Positions 43,416 to 52,535 of a DNA stretch of 64,000 nucleotides are shown here, one piece after another. Within the stretch, counting starts at the first letter, position 1, and every line of letters starts with the position of its first letter. Origin of the DNA: a bacterium (GTDB lineage Bacteria; Vulcanimicrobiota; Xenobia; Xenobiales; JADMJV01); assembly GCA_018780265.1 (NCBI GenBank), contig JADMJV010000010.1:1-64000 (forward strand), written 5' to 3'. The position numbers and the translations under genes were made by a program. The notes beneath the pieces were generated by a model. It made no database searches. It was not told the DNA's origin and saw nothing but the letters and a program-made list of their open reading frames with translations.

Positions 43416-44045
43416 ATGCATTTATACTTCACGCCAATGTCCTGTTCTTTGGCTTCACGGATGGCCCTGTGCCAGGCCGGGCTGGATCACGAGACCACTT
43501 TTCACCAGGTGATTCTGGCCAGCAAAACCCTGCCGGACGGCAGCGACTACCGGACCGTCAGTCCCAAAGGCCAGGTGCCTGCCCTGCACACCCGGGAGGG
43601 TCAATTGCTCACCGAGAACGCGGCCGTTCTGCAGTACATCGCCGACCTGGCCCCGGATTCGGGCCTGGCCCCCGCGGCCGGCACCTTTCAAAGGGTGAAA
43701 CTTCAGGAGTGGCTGAGCTATATCTCCAGCGAGCTGCACAAGGCCATTTTCTATACCCTGTTTAATCCGGGTTCGCCCGAAGAGGCCAGAAGCTACGCTC
43801 GCGAAACCCTGGCGCCGCCCCGCCTGGACTGGGTCAACCAACAGTTGTCGGGGAGAGACTTTCTGCTCGAGGACTGGGGCTTCAGCGTGGCCGATGCCTA
43901 CCTGGTGACGGTTCTAAACTGGCTGCAGCCGGCCGGATTGAAGCTGAGCGACTGGCCTCACTTGCAGGCCTACCATCACAGACTCAACAAGCTTGCCGCG
44001 GTAGCCAGGGCCGTGCAGGAGGACTACAAGCTATGGGCGGCTTGA
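43416..44045 (+). CDS. Glutathione S-transferase
   Basis: The ATG at 43416 has AGGAG five nt upstream and gives 209 residues. The thioredoxin-like N-terminal domain starts MHLYFTPMSCSLASRMALCQAG with the catalytic Ser/Cys region of beta-class GSTs, and SPKGQVPAL plus LTENAAVLQYIADL form the glutathione site. The helical C-terminal domain includes FSVADAYLVTVLNW. Beta-class GSTs detoxify electrophiles. Under a sigma-70 promoter and next to a divergent TetR regulator, a regulated xenobiotic response is likely. Confidence 0.93.
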   Translation: MHLYFTPMSCSLASRMALCQAGLDHETTFHQVILASKTLPDGSDYRTVSPKGQVPALHTREGQLLTENAAVLQYIADLAPDSGLAPAAGTFQRVKLQEWLSYISSELHKAIFYTLFNPGSPEEARSYARETLAPPRLDWVNQQLSGRDFLLEDWGFSVADAYLVTVLNWLQPAGLKLSDWPHLQAYHHRLNKLAAVARAVQEDYKLWAA

Positions 44046-44156
44046 TCGAGCCTACCAGTTTCTGCTGGAGCACCAGGTCCCCAACGAGCGAGTCCAGGCC
44101 GTGCACCAGGCCATCGCTCTAGCAGGGCTGGAGATCGTTACAGGGAATTCTCCAGA

Positions 44157-45362
44157 ATGCAGCCCCTTTCGAATTCGCTCGGTGCCCTCCCCGCTGTGGG
44201 GACGAAGCGCATGGGTCGTCATCATGCCTCTGCCGAGGCCAGCGATACTTTTCAGCCCGCAAGGGCGCCCCAAGCCGTGATTCCCAAGCCTGTTGCAGCC
44301 ACGGAGGCGGTGGTGATTCAGGGGCGCCAGGGACAGGAGTTGCGCGCCGGACTGATGCTGGTTCGCGACGACTTTCCCTTTATGCACACCAGTTCGCTTC
44401 AGGATGGCGAGAGGCCCCAACCCACTTTGGCTGGCGCCTTCAACTTTCGGCGCCTGCCCGACGCCCCGATCTACGGAATGTCCCAGCCGACAGCGCAAGG
44501 CATTCGCAACGCCTTGAATCATTTGAACGCGGGGCCCTCCAGCTCGGGGCCGGCCCCGCACTGGATCAACATGCGCGAGGAACCGGTGGTCTATCTGGAG
44601 GGCTCTCCCTTGTTTTTGATGGACACCCGGCGGCGATTCACCAACGTGGAAGCGCCGGGCTCTACCGTTGAACAGGTGGAACAACGCGAGGAGCAGATCA
44701 AACAGGACATCTACGCCGAGGCCGCCCGCTCTGGAGGAAAGCTGCTGGTTCACCGGGTTCTTCCCGGCCAGCAGATGAGTTACGAATGGCTGGAAATCGC
44801 TCCCGATTCGGTGCAAACCACGCGCGAAGTCTTTGAACAGGTGCGATCGGAAGGCTACCGGGTCGAGTTTCACCGCGTTCCCGTCACCGATGAGCAGTCA
44901 CCGGATCCGCAAGATTTTGACGCTCTCACCCGGCAACTCTCGGGACTTCCCGCCGATACGCCGCGCGTGTTCAATTGCCAGATGGGCCGGGGACGCACAA
45001 CCACTGGCATGGTGGCGGCTCAACTGGTGGCCGGACAGGCAACCGCCCCGGGCGCGCCGCCTAAAGTCAAATTCGACAAGACCTTTGCCGCCATCCACTC
45101 CTGGCTTTTGCAGGTGGGGGCGGGCATGGTGCCTCTGGCGGGCGTAAACTGGGCCATCGCTAAGGCGGACGCGGTGCAAAACCTGCGCGATTCCATTGTA
45201 GGGCTGCAGCAGAAGGTTCGTGAGGATGCCAATCCCGAGCACTCCCGCCGGCTGGACCACTACATGCATCGTTACGAGCAGTTGGTGGCCTACAACGCCT
45301 ACTTGCAAGAGGGTAACCCCACCGCCACCCCTTTCGGTGAGTGGCTGCAATCGAAAGCCTGA
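44157..45362 (+). CDS. Paladin-type PTP-like (phytase-like) phosphatase
   Basis: 401 residues. The first 60 residues are low-complexity and probably disordered. The core shows APHWINMREEPVVYLEGSPLFL, the entry motif of paladin/PTP-like phytase proteins, and VFNCQMGRGRTTTGMVAAQL, the cysteine phosphatase P-loop Cx5R (Cys274, Arg280). No signal peptide is seen. PTP-like phytases dephosphorylate inositol phosphates, while paladin acts on phosphoinositides; which applies is unknown. A classical terminator follows. Confidence 0.8.
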   Translation: MQPLSNSLGALPAVGTKRMGRHHASAEASDTFQPARAPQAVIPKPVAATEAVVIQGRQGQELRAGLMLVRDDFPFMHTSSLQDGERPQPTLAGAFNFRRLPDAPIYGMSQPTAQGIRNALNHLNAGPSSSGPAPHWINMREEPVVYLEGSPLFLMDTRRRFTNVEAPGSTVEQVEQREEQIKQDIYAEAARSGGKLLVHRVLPGQQMSYEWLEIAPDSVQTTREVFEQVRSEGYRVEFHRVPVTDEQSPDPQDFDALTRQLSGLPADTPRVFNCQMGRGRTTTGMVAAQLVAGQATAPGAPPKVKFDKTFAAIHSWLLQVGAGMVPLAGVNWAIAKADAVQNLRDSIVGLQQKVREDANPEHSRRLDHYMHRYEQLVAYNAYLQEGNPTATPFGEWLQSKA

Positions 45363-45470
45363 GCTTTGGGAACCTTTGCTGGCGGAAACCAACGGCCAGT
45401 TCTGGCCAGGCCAAGGCCAACGACTGCTGCTTCCCCGGTTTGGCCTGCTGCCACTAAGCTTATACCGAAG

Positions 45471-45507
45471 AGCCTCGAGGACCGACAATCCTCGGGGCTT
45501 TTCTTTT
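45471..45507 (+). terminator. Intrinsic terminator after the paladin-like gene
   Basis: An 11-bp stem, AGCCTCGAGGA (45471-45481) with TCCTCGGGGCT (45489-45499), one G-U pair and a 7-nt loop, is followed by a T-rich run to 45507. It separates this gene from the convergent secreted-protein gene. Confidence 0.88.
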
Positions 45508-45513
45508 GGATTG

Positions 45514-45918
45514 TTAGCGGATGCTGACCGTCAACGTGTAGCTGAATTTCTGAGGGTTTTCGCCCGCCGGCCCGACGTCCACGTTGAAATCCCCGTTGCC
45601 GGGCAACTTGATGGTGCAGGAACTGTCCTGGCCACTGTTTTCAGCCAGCGAACCATTGTTGTAATCCTTGTGCCAAACGTAAAGCGAAGCCTGGCCGCTG
45701 GACTTGAGCTGGACCACCATGGTCTGTCCCTTGGATGCGCCCAGAATGTAGCGGTCGAAGGACTCACCCCGGCCGGCCTTGGCCGGGTCCCAGCTGCCCT
45801 GAAGCGTTGCCTCCGAAGTACCGGGCGCAAACTTGACTCTTTTCTCGACGTTGGTAGCGGAAGCCGTGAAAACCAGGGCGGAAACAAGCATGATTGTCTT
45901 TACCATTGTGTTTCTCAT
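45514..45918 (-). CDS. Small secreted beta-sandwich protein
   Basis: The ATG at 45918 follows a G-rich AAGGGGGGCGG ribosome site and gives 134 residues; the frame is open further upstream only by chance. Signal peptide TIMLVSALVFTASA. The mature part reads FAPGTSEATLQGSW, FDRYILGASKGQTMVVQL, ASLYVWHKD and LPGNGDFNVDVG, the strand pattern of PPC-like or lysozyme-inhibitor PliG-like domains. A role as a periplasmic lysozyme inhibitor is possible but unproven. Confidence 0.6.
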   Translation of the reverse strand: MRNTMVKTIMLVSALVFTASATNVEKRVKFAPGTSEATLQGSWDPAKAGRGESFDRYILGASKGQTMVVQLKSSGQASLYVWHKDYNNGSLAENSGQDSSCTIKLPGNGDFNVDVGPAGENPQKFSYTLTVSIR

Positions 45919-45997
45919 CCGCCCCCCTTCCCGAAGTGAGAGCTCGGCTCCTGGGGCTTCCTGCCGGGCACGCAGGCATGAGACTGACCGGATGAGG

Positions 45998-47254
45998 TCA
46001 AGAAGAACGCTTCGCCAGCCAGGCGTCGAGTTTGGGCGTGTTGAACCGAGGATAGGTCGCGCCCCTATCCTCTCGCCACACGGAACACTGACGCAGGCTG
46101 GGAACGGTCGCAAAGTGCTGAACCATCTGCCGCTCCACACCTCGGTTGAACGCGGCCGTGACCAGTGACAGTTTCTGCACCGAGCAAGCGCGTGCCAAAT
46201 CGGCAATTTCCTCCACCATCGTGGGCACATCGGTGATGTCGTCACCGGTAAAGTGCCAGACGATACCGAGCGTTTCCAGTTGGTGACCGGCCAGACCCTC
46301 TTTGAAGGCCCCCAGCGATCCTCGGAAGACCCCACCCGTGACAAAGAAGAAATGCTTGACGTGGCTTTTTGCCAGACTCTCACCGGCAGGGCCGGACATG
46401 GAGGCAACCATGGCGCCGATCAGGCGAACGGTGCGGTTCTCCACCGGCTCTCGCCAGGGTTGGTAGAGGACGAATTGACTGTGCGGATGGTATTGGTTAT
46501 CGCCAATTTTGGCCAGCACGCCCGGGTCATCGGTTTCCAGCACAGCCTCGGGTTGGCCCATCAGTAGCTTGACATCCGCTTCGGAGTGAGGATTGAACCA
46601 GGCTACCGACCCATCGGCCCCGCTATAAGTGTTGGGACCCATCTCCACCGGACCGATGCGCAGCCGGTGCTGGAAACGAGGAAGAAACACATAGTTGACC
46701 AGGGCCGGAGAACTCGGCCCCGCAGTTTGCGGCGCCAAAGCGGCGGAGGCGGGCGGAATATCCTGAGGCGGGCGGGGAACCCCCAGGGCCTCGAGTTCAG
46801 CCGCGACCGCCCGTAGCAAGGCGGCGATGGGGTAGCCACCAGACTCTTTGGCTGCCTTGAGATCGGTCCACAACGTTTCCATGTCGCTGCGTGCCGCTTT
46901 TTTGCGCCCCAGCAGGCGCTGGATCTGGCCCGCAGTCAGACTGATCGACAACCGGTACAGGCCATCGCGAGAGTCCCATTGGCCGATATAACTTCGGCAG
47001 CGCTGAACTTCTTCCAAGGCGTCGGCCTGCTTTTGATGGGCCCGAGCCAGAGCCCGCCGCGACATCACGTAAGCCTTGATGAAGGAAGGGTCGACGGGGT
47101 CATCTTCCTCAAGAATCCGGAAGACTTCCTCAAACTGACGCTGAGCCTCTGCAGCCCGGCCCTCGGCCAAAGCCGACTCGCCGGTAGCGAGCAGGTCGTC
47201 AAGAGCAGGATGGACGGTGGGTATCCACGGCGGGGACGAAATCGTATTCATCAC
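45998..47254 (-). CDS. Hypothetical protein with TPR-like N-terminus
   Basis: 418 residues, no signal peptide. Residues 15-160 are helical and TPR-like (LDDLLATGESALAEGRAAEAQRQFEEVFRIL, YRLSISLTAGQIQRLLGRKKAA). After a proline-rich linker (APQTAGPSS), residues 185-418 form an alpha/beta domain of unknown family with HFFFVTGGVFRGSLGAFKEGL, TLGIVWHFTGDDI and SVQKLSLVTAAFNRG. Not recognised; it diverges from the HExxH gene. Confidence 0.55.
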   Translation of the reverse strand: MMNTISSPPWIPTVHPALDDLLATGESALAEGRAAEAQRQFEEVFRILEEDDPVDPSFIKAYVMSRRALARAHQKQADALEEVQRCRSYIGQWDSRDGLYRLSISLTAGQIQRLLGRKKAARSDMETLWTDLKAAKESGGYPIAALLRAVAAELEALGVPRPPQDIPPASAALAPQTAGPSSPALVNYVFLPRFQHRLRIGPVEMGPNTYSGADGSVAWFNPHSEADVKLLMGQPEAVLETDDPGVLAKIGDNQYHPHSQFVLYQPWREPVENRTVRLIGAMVASMSGPAGESLAKSHVKHFFFVTGGVFRGSLGAFKEGLAGHQLETLGIVWHFTGDDITDVPTMVEEIADLARACSVQKLSLVTAAFNRGVERQMVQHFATVPSLRQCSVWREDRGATYPRFNTPKLDAWLAKRSS

Positions 47255-47361
47255 CGGTCATTCGTTAGCGACGCAACAATTCCCGGCCCCCTTTGGCCTG
47301 CCTGTCGAAGACTTCACCAGCCATCAACATCCAGCCGGCACCTGGGGACTACACTGCCTGT

Positions 47362-48027
47362 ATGTGCAACCTGAGAAGCTTCGTGGCAGACCCCTCGGTC
47401 CGAGTTCCCGCCGGCTGGACGCCAGCCGAACTGAAAGGCGTGCCCTCGGCCCGGCGACCCGGTATGCTGGCGGCCTCGTTTGATGCGATCAAGGGCAAGG
47501 CCGAGCGCGACGACGGACAAAAACTGACACCGGTCCAAATCGACCAAATGGCCCCCATCCTGGCCAGCAGCTTCGGGCTAACCGAGGAAAAGACGCGCGC
47601 CCACCTGGCCGAGGTCGAACTCTTCCTGGGCGGACCAGCCGCCAACACGCCCTGGAACGCAGTCACTATCGGGCACGACATCTACGTCCGCAGCACCGAC
47701 GAACTTAAAGCCATCGAGGAGTGGAATTACCGCCGCTGGCTGTCGCACGAGTGCGGGCACGTCATGCAGTATGCCCGTACACCGGCAGGCCTGGATGAGA
47801 CTCACCGCGTGCGCCGCTACCTGGGGGCCTACGTCGGACACCTGGTGGTGGGGGCTTCCTGCGGCCCAGGAGCCCTGGCTACCGGCCTGTGCTGCTGGCT
47901 GCACCAGAACTTCAATCCTTTCAACTATTCTAAGACCCATGTCACGCTCCAGGATGCGATCCACGACACCCACGTTATGGAAGTGGAGGCCGAGCGCGCC
48001 GCCAGAGCATTCGCCATGGGGACCTGA
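47362..48027 (+). CDS. Hypothetical HExxH metalloprotein (DUF4157-like)
   Basis: The ATG at 47362 gives 221 residues. A gluzincin-like motif RWLSHECGHVMQYA lies near residue 135 and is followed by EVEAERAARAFA about 80 residues later, where the Glu could be the third zinc ligand, as in DUF4157-type proteins. A hydrophobic stretch (GHLVVGASCGPGALATGLCCWL) separates the two. It might be a peptidase-like module of a secreted or contractile system. The start is uncertain for lack of a good ribosome site. Confidence 0.55.
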   Translation: MCNLRSFVADPSVRVPAGWTPAELKGVPSARRPGMLAASFDAIKGKAERDDGQKLTPVQIDQMAPILASSFGLTEEKTRAHLAEVELFLGGPAANTPWNAVTIGHDIYVRSTDELKAIEEWNYRRWLSHECGHVMQYARTPAGLDETHRVRRYLGAYVGHLVVGASCGPGALATGLCCWLHQNFNPFNYSKTHVTLQDAIHDTHVMEVEAERAARAFAMGT

Positions 48028-48045
48028 CCTTCAGGGTCCTTTTTT
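48020..48045 (+). terminator. Terminator at the end of the HExxH gene
   Basis: GGACCTGA-CCT-TCAGGGTCC forms an 8-bp stem with one bulged G, immediately followed by six T residues (48040-48045). It overlaps the gene's own stop and the 3' end of the convergent VWA gene. Confidence 0.7.
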
Positions 48046-50778
48046 GCGTGTGCGGTCGCGAACTTTGCGCAACTGGTCCACGGCCGAGCCTTCCGGGATC
48101 TCCCGCGGAGATCGACTCTCAGGTGGAACCTCCTCGAGCTGAAGTACTCGGCGGGGCGGGCCTGCCCGCTTAAGCCTGGTCTGCAGGGTCCGTACGGTTT
48201 CCGTCTCGTCTACACTCAACACCGGGTGGGCAGCCTGACGGCGACCGGGCCATGGCAGGCGGCGGGCGGCCACCTCCAGCAACAGGGCCAACAGCCCCAC
48301 AATCAGCAAGGGGCGCTGCAAATCTTGATAAAACACCGGTGCTTTGCGTGGCTTGCGAAAGTGTTGGGCCGGCCCGGGCTGAAAGCGCCCCCCCGAGCTT
48401 TCCGAGGCGTCGCGCAGCAGCTCTTGCTGAACAGGCGCCCCTGAAAGCTCCTGGGAGCGCAGCAAGGCCACCGGTTGGACCACTCGAATGCGGCCATCGG
48501 GAGTGCCCAACGTCAGCACAAAGGTACCGCTTCCCTGAAACTCACTGCGCACCTCAAAGCGGTCCGGGCCCATTTGAACCAGTTCCAAGGTTTGACTGGT
48601 ACCGTTGGGGGCGAGCAGGCTGCCCACCAATCCTTGGGGGGCCAGTTCGGGGGAGATACGTGCCGAGACTTGCAGACGCTGCAACGAATCCAATCCGCTC
48701 ACCACTTCCAACGGACCCTGTTGCCCTTGGGGCAGGCACCAACGCAGCGACTGCAACAAAAGCTGCCCAAAATCGTCGCGCCTTGACCAGGCCTGGCTCC
48801 AGCGGCGGCCGTCGTCAGCGGTGAAGGCCACCGTTTTACCCAGGCCATAGCGGCCCACCGCCAGCACCGGGTCGCCCCCTTGGGTCTCCAGCAAAATCCG
48901 ATGGGGTGCGCCTTTGGCCGTGACCAGATTGTGTCCCAGCAACGGCGGCGCCGTGGCCGCGTCGGTGCCGGCCAGAACCGGGTGGGCCGAAGTCACTTTG
49001 AGCGAGGCCGGCCGCTCGTCAAAAGCACTGCGCGAACTGAGCATGGTTTCCCGGGCAAAGATGCGCGGTAGGGCGTGAGCGCTATCGGCCACGTAGCAGC
49101 GGCCCTTGCCACTTTTGGCCAGGCGCTGCAAAAAAACCAGGTCGGCACCATCCCCCACCGCTACGGTTGAGATCAAAATACGCTGTTGAGCGGCCCGGGC
49201 GGCCAATCCGTCAAAATCGGCCGGGGCCGTGGCACCGTCGCTCAAAATCAGGATGTGTCGCGAACTGAGCGGACTGGCGGCCAGCGCCTTGACCCCCTGT
49301 TCCAGCGCGGGAAACATATCGGTCCCGCCGCCGGCCCGCAAAGTGGCGATGAGGCCCGCCAGCGCCTTGGGGTTTTTGACGGGTTGCACGGGAACCACCC
49401 ATTTGGAGGCGTCGTCAAAGGCGATCACGCCAAACTGGTCTTCGGGAGTGAGAATCTCGAGAGCTGCGATACTGGCCTCCCGAGCCATGGCGATGTGCTC
49501 CACGCCCTGGGTCACCTCCCCCATCGAACCCGACTTATCCAGCACATGCAGTTGAGCAGAAGGTGGAGTCAGCAGATTCTTGCGCACGCGCAGATCGACC
49601 GGCATCGCCTCGGCCAGGGCTGTGTGGGCATAACCTCCGGCGGCGAAACTATCAGGGCCCCCCAGCATCACCAGGCCCACGCCTGCCTCGCGCACCAGCG
49701 CGGCCAGAGACTCCAACTGTTGGCTGGACAGGTCCGTGGAAGGGATGTTATCCAGGATCACCGCCTGGTAGGTCAGCCATTCCCCCACGTCATTGGGCAA
49801 CTGCGAAGAGTCGAGCGAGTCTACTTCCAGACCGCGCGCCTGAAGCAGTGGCGTCAGCCTGTCGACCGCTCCCATGGGGTGAATCAGGGCCACCCGACTG
49901 GCGCCCTCGACCAGAGTGAGTCCGCTGCCCTTATTGTTGGCGCGTTCTCCATCGTGATCCACGCTCAAACGAGCCTCGTAGCGCAATACTCCGGGCTTCT
50001 CACCGGCCTGAGGCAGTAGAAACACATTGCGTCCCGGCGCCAGATCCAGGCGATAGCGACCCACCGGGAGGCCCTGCCGGAAGAGTTGCAGTTGGGCCCC
50101 CTTGACCGGCTGGGTAGAGGCCAGTGTGGCCACCAGATCAAAGGGCGTCTTCTGAGCCACGCTGGAGGGACAGCGCAGTTCTTCCACGGTAACCTCCGGC
50201 TCGAGACTGTCGGGCAAGGCCACCGTGTCCACCTCGAGAGCTGAGGCCTGTGCCGCCCGCAGCAGGTCGCCCCGCGTCTGGCGGCCGTCGCTGATCAGGA
50301 CCAGGCGGCCGGCCTCGCCGGGCGGCTGAGCGGCCGCCCCGTATTGCACTGCTGCGGCCAGATTGCTCTCCCCTCGCTCCAGGCGATGGGTCGTTTTGGG
50401 CAGGTAGGGCGTCCGAGTGGGAGCCAGTTCCAAGACCGCCTCGGCTGCAAAGTGGACCACCGCTACCTGGACCGGCCCGGGTCGGGCCGCCAGCACCTTC
50501 TCTACATAAGCCTGAATGAAGCCTTGCTGACGCCGGGTCGACAACGACTGATCGATCAAAAAAGTGACGCACAGTCGATCACTGGGTTGACGCTGACGCA
50601 GTCCGGCCAGCGCCAGCGCCAGGCAAAGCAGGCTGAGCAGGCGCAATCCCGCCGACAAGCGACGCCGCAAAAGGGAGACTTGAGCGGCCAGGCCAGCCGG
50701 GCGCTGGCCCAGCCACCACCACAGTCCCGCCAGCACCGGCAACAAAATCAGCAGCCAGGGACGGGAGCAGCCTAGCAT
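48031..50778 (-). CDS. Large VWA-domain membrane protein with glutamine-amidotransferase-like domain
   Basis: The ATG at 50778 overlaps the upstream stop by 7 nt, giving 915 residues. Two N-terminal membrane helices (WLLILLPVLAGLWWWLG and LLSLLCLALALAGL) lead to a first VWA-like unit (CVTFLIDQSLST), then a class I amidotransferase-like segment (VGLVMLGGPDSFAAGGY), then a full VWA domain with MIDAS motif VLDKSGSMGEV, and finally a C-terminal helix (PLLIVGLLALLLEVAARRL). Such proteins accompany MoxR/DUF58/BatA genes. Last gene of the operon. Confidence 0.82.
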   Translation of the reverse strand: MLGCSRPWLLILLPVLAGLWWWLGQRPAGLAAQVSLLRRRLSAGLRLLSLLCLALALAGLRQRQPSDRLCVTFLIDQSLSTRRQQGFIQAYVEKVLAARPGPVQVAVVHFAAEAVLELAPTRTPYLPKTTHRLERGESNLAAAVQYGAAAQPPGEAGRLVLISDGRQTRGDLLRAAQASALEVDTVALPDSLEPEVTVEELRCPSSVAQKTPFDLVATLASTQPVKGAQLQLFRQGLPVGRYRLDLAPGRNVFLLPQAGEKPGVLRYEARLSVDHDGERANNKGSGLTLVEGASRVALIHPMGAVDRLTPLLQARGLEVDSLDSSQLPNDVGEWLTYQAVILDNIPSTDLSSQQLESLAALVREAGVGLVMLGGPDSFAAGGYAHTALAEAMPVDLRVRKNLLTPPSAQLHVLDKSGSMGEVTQGVEHIAMAREASIAALEILTPEDQFGVIAFDDASKWVVPVQPVKNPKALAGLIATLRAGGGTDMFPALEQGVKALAASPLSSRHILILSDGATAPADFDGLAARAAQQRILISTVAVGDGADLVFLQRLAKSGKGRCYVADSAHALPRIFARETMLSSRSAFDERPASLKVTSAHPVLAGTDAATAPPLLGHNLVTAKGAPHRILLETQGGDPVLAVGRYGLGKTVAFTADDGRRWSQAWSRRDDFGQLLLQSLRWCLPQGQQGPLEVVSGLDSLQRLQVSARISPELAPQGLVGSLLAPNGTSQTLELVQMGPDRFEVRSEFQGSGTFVLTLGTPDGRIRVVQPVALLRSQELSGAPVQQELLRDASESSGGRFQPGPAQHFRKPRKAPVFYQDLQRPLLIVGLLALLLEVAARRLPWPGRRQAAHPVLSVDETETVRTLQTRLKRAGPPRRVLQLEEVPPESRSPREIPEGSAVDQLRKVRDRTRKKGP

Positions 50779-52535
50779 CGGGGCTTGTCTCCCCACCACA
50801 GGCGATACTCCCAGAGCAAAATCAACAGGGCCAGCCCGACCAGGGTGTTGGTATATTCCTGGCTCATGGGGCGGGTCTGCAAAACCTCACTGGAGGGTGG
50901 ATTCGGCAGCGCCACCTTGACGGGTTGCCCCAGATCGGACTCCTCGGGGGCGTGAAAATTCACCGCCAAAACCCGCTCAGCCTGGCCCGAGCCCTTATAT
51001 TTGTAGAGCCCGGGCCAACCGGGACTCCACTCCAACAGCTTCGATTTTCCCTGAATCACTTCGGTCGTGCGTGGCCCCTGCAAAGTTAGCGGTCCCGGCC
51101 CCGGCAGCTGGATCCGATTGTCGCACAGCAAGCCGGTTTGCAGCGATTGGGACGGGTCGGCCTGGGTGCGCAACCATCCTGACAAAAGCACGGGCAGTTC
51201 GGGAGAAAGGGGCAGATCCGAATCTTCCAGGCGAAACAGCCAGACCAGGGCCTGGCCGCGTTGCACCAGCAACGGCTCGCCCTGGGCGTTGACCAGCAAC
51301 GGTGTAACCCCCGTCAGGCCGGCCTTAAGACGCTGGCGCGCTCCCCAACGCTGACTGGAGACGCGAAATTTCCAGGCCTGCTGAGTCTCCTGGGTCAGCA
51401 GCAGGGCGCCCTCATCCTCGACCGGCTGGCTCTCGACCCAGGAATCTGGCGCCCTGGCGGCTATCTGCAGACCTGCCGGGGGGACCTCGGGCAAGGTGTC
51501 CCACAGGTGAATGCCAGCCACCGCGGTTTCGCCCTCGACCTGCACCAGCGATGCCCCGCTGGCCGCCTGGGCGGCCTGCTCCAGAAAGGGGGGCACCGGA
51601 GCGTGGCTGAGCAAGCGCGTGGCCTTTCGATCTGCCTCGAGACAGCAGGCTTGATTGTCCAGGGCAAAGTCGTCCTCACTCAGCAGTTGGGCCTGGTAGG
51701 GGCCCTGGCCAGAGGCGGGCAGCGGCAGGTGCAGCAGTTGCCTACCCTGGCCGCGCAACGTGCAGACCCGATCGACCTTGAAGCCCCCCGAGCCTGTGAC
51801 ACGCACACGCAACTGGGCGGCCTGCTGGTGATAGTTCTTGAGAGCCAGAAAAAGCGCTTCCGGGCTGCTTTGAAAAGACTCGATGGCGTAGTTGATGCGA
51901 CCCTGGTCGGCCAGGTGAGCAATGTTGGAGATCCCTGGCAGGGGATGATCAGAAAACCAGTGCACCTGAGCCTGCGGATTGGTCTTTAAGAGCGAGATGA
52001 CAAAGGGAGTCACGCGCTCGTCCTGGCCGCGCAGCGCCCGCGGCAGCAGTCCGCCCAATTGAGCCTGCAGCGTAGCTCGGTCCTGGGTAAAAGGCTGCAC
52101 TATCAACAGATCTCGGTCCAGGGTGGCCAGCAGGAACTCGGTCCCCGCTGGCGCCTGAGCCACCATCTTGCGAGCCTCGCGCAGCCCGCTTAGCAGGCGA
52201 GATTCGCCGTTCCCCTGGGCGGCGGCCATGGAAGCCGAGGTGTCGACAAGCAATACCACCTGGCGAGACACCAATCCGGGCCGAACTTGAAAGGGGCGCA
52301 TCAGGGCAGCGATCGTCACCAAGCAAAAGAGCAGTTGCAGCCACAGCAAACGCTGATTTTGCAGGCGTCGCCACAGGCTCTGGCCGCCCAGACGGTCGCC
52401 CACCAGACGCCACAAAAAGGCGGCGGCCACGGGCTGAGGGCGATGGCGAGGTCGAAACAGGTAAAGCAGCAGCACCGCCACAGGCACCCACAGCCAGACC
52501 GATTCAGCCGGAGCATTCCACCCCCAACCGTTCAT
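50772..52535 (-). CDS. BatA-like VWA-domain membrane protein
   Basis: The ATG at 52535 overlaps the DUF58 stop (ATGA) and gives 587 residues. Two N-terminal helices (VWLWVPVAVLLLYLF, LLWLQLLFCLVTIAAL) precede a VWA domain with MIDAS DTSASMAAAQG. The middle is a beta-rich extracytoplasmic part, and a helix near the C-terminus (YTNTLVGLALLILLWEYRLWW) re-anchors it. The N-terminal BatA region is the one that usually interacts with DUF58/MoxR systems. Confidence 0.83.
   Translation of the reverse strand: MNGWGWNAPAESVWLWVPVAVLLLYLFRPRHRPQPVAAAFLWRLVGDRLGGQSLWRRLQNQRLLWLQLLFCLVTIAALMRPFQVRPGLVSRQVVLLVDTSASMAAAQGNGESRLLSGLREARKMVAQAPAGTEFLLATLDRDLLIVQPFTQDRATLQAQLGGLLPRALRGQDERVTPFVISLLKTNPQAQVHWFSDHPLPGISNIAHLADQGRINYAIESFQSSPEALFLALKNYHQQAAQLRVRVTGSGGFKVDRVCTLRGQGRQLLHLPLPASGQGPYQAQLLSEDDFALDNQACCLEADRKATRLLSHAPVPPFLEQAAQAASGASLVQVEGETAVAGIHLWDTLPEVPPAGLQIAARAPDSWVESQPVEDEGALLLTQETQQAWKFRVSSQRWGARQRLKAGLTGVTPLLVNAQGEPLLVQRGQALVWLFRLEDSDLPLSPELPVLLSGWLRTQADPSQSLQTGLLCDNRIQLPGPGPLTLQGPRTTEVIQGKSKLLEWSPGWPGLYKYKGSGQAERVLAVNFHAPEESDLGQPVKVALPNPPSSEVLQTRPMSQEYTNTLVGLALLILLWEYRLWWGDKPRC

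Noticed and set aside
45919..46407. N-terminal extension of the small secreted protein
   Set aside because: The extra residues run antisense through the TPR-like gene region, and a strong ribosome site and signal peptide mark the start at 45918.
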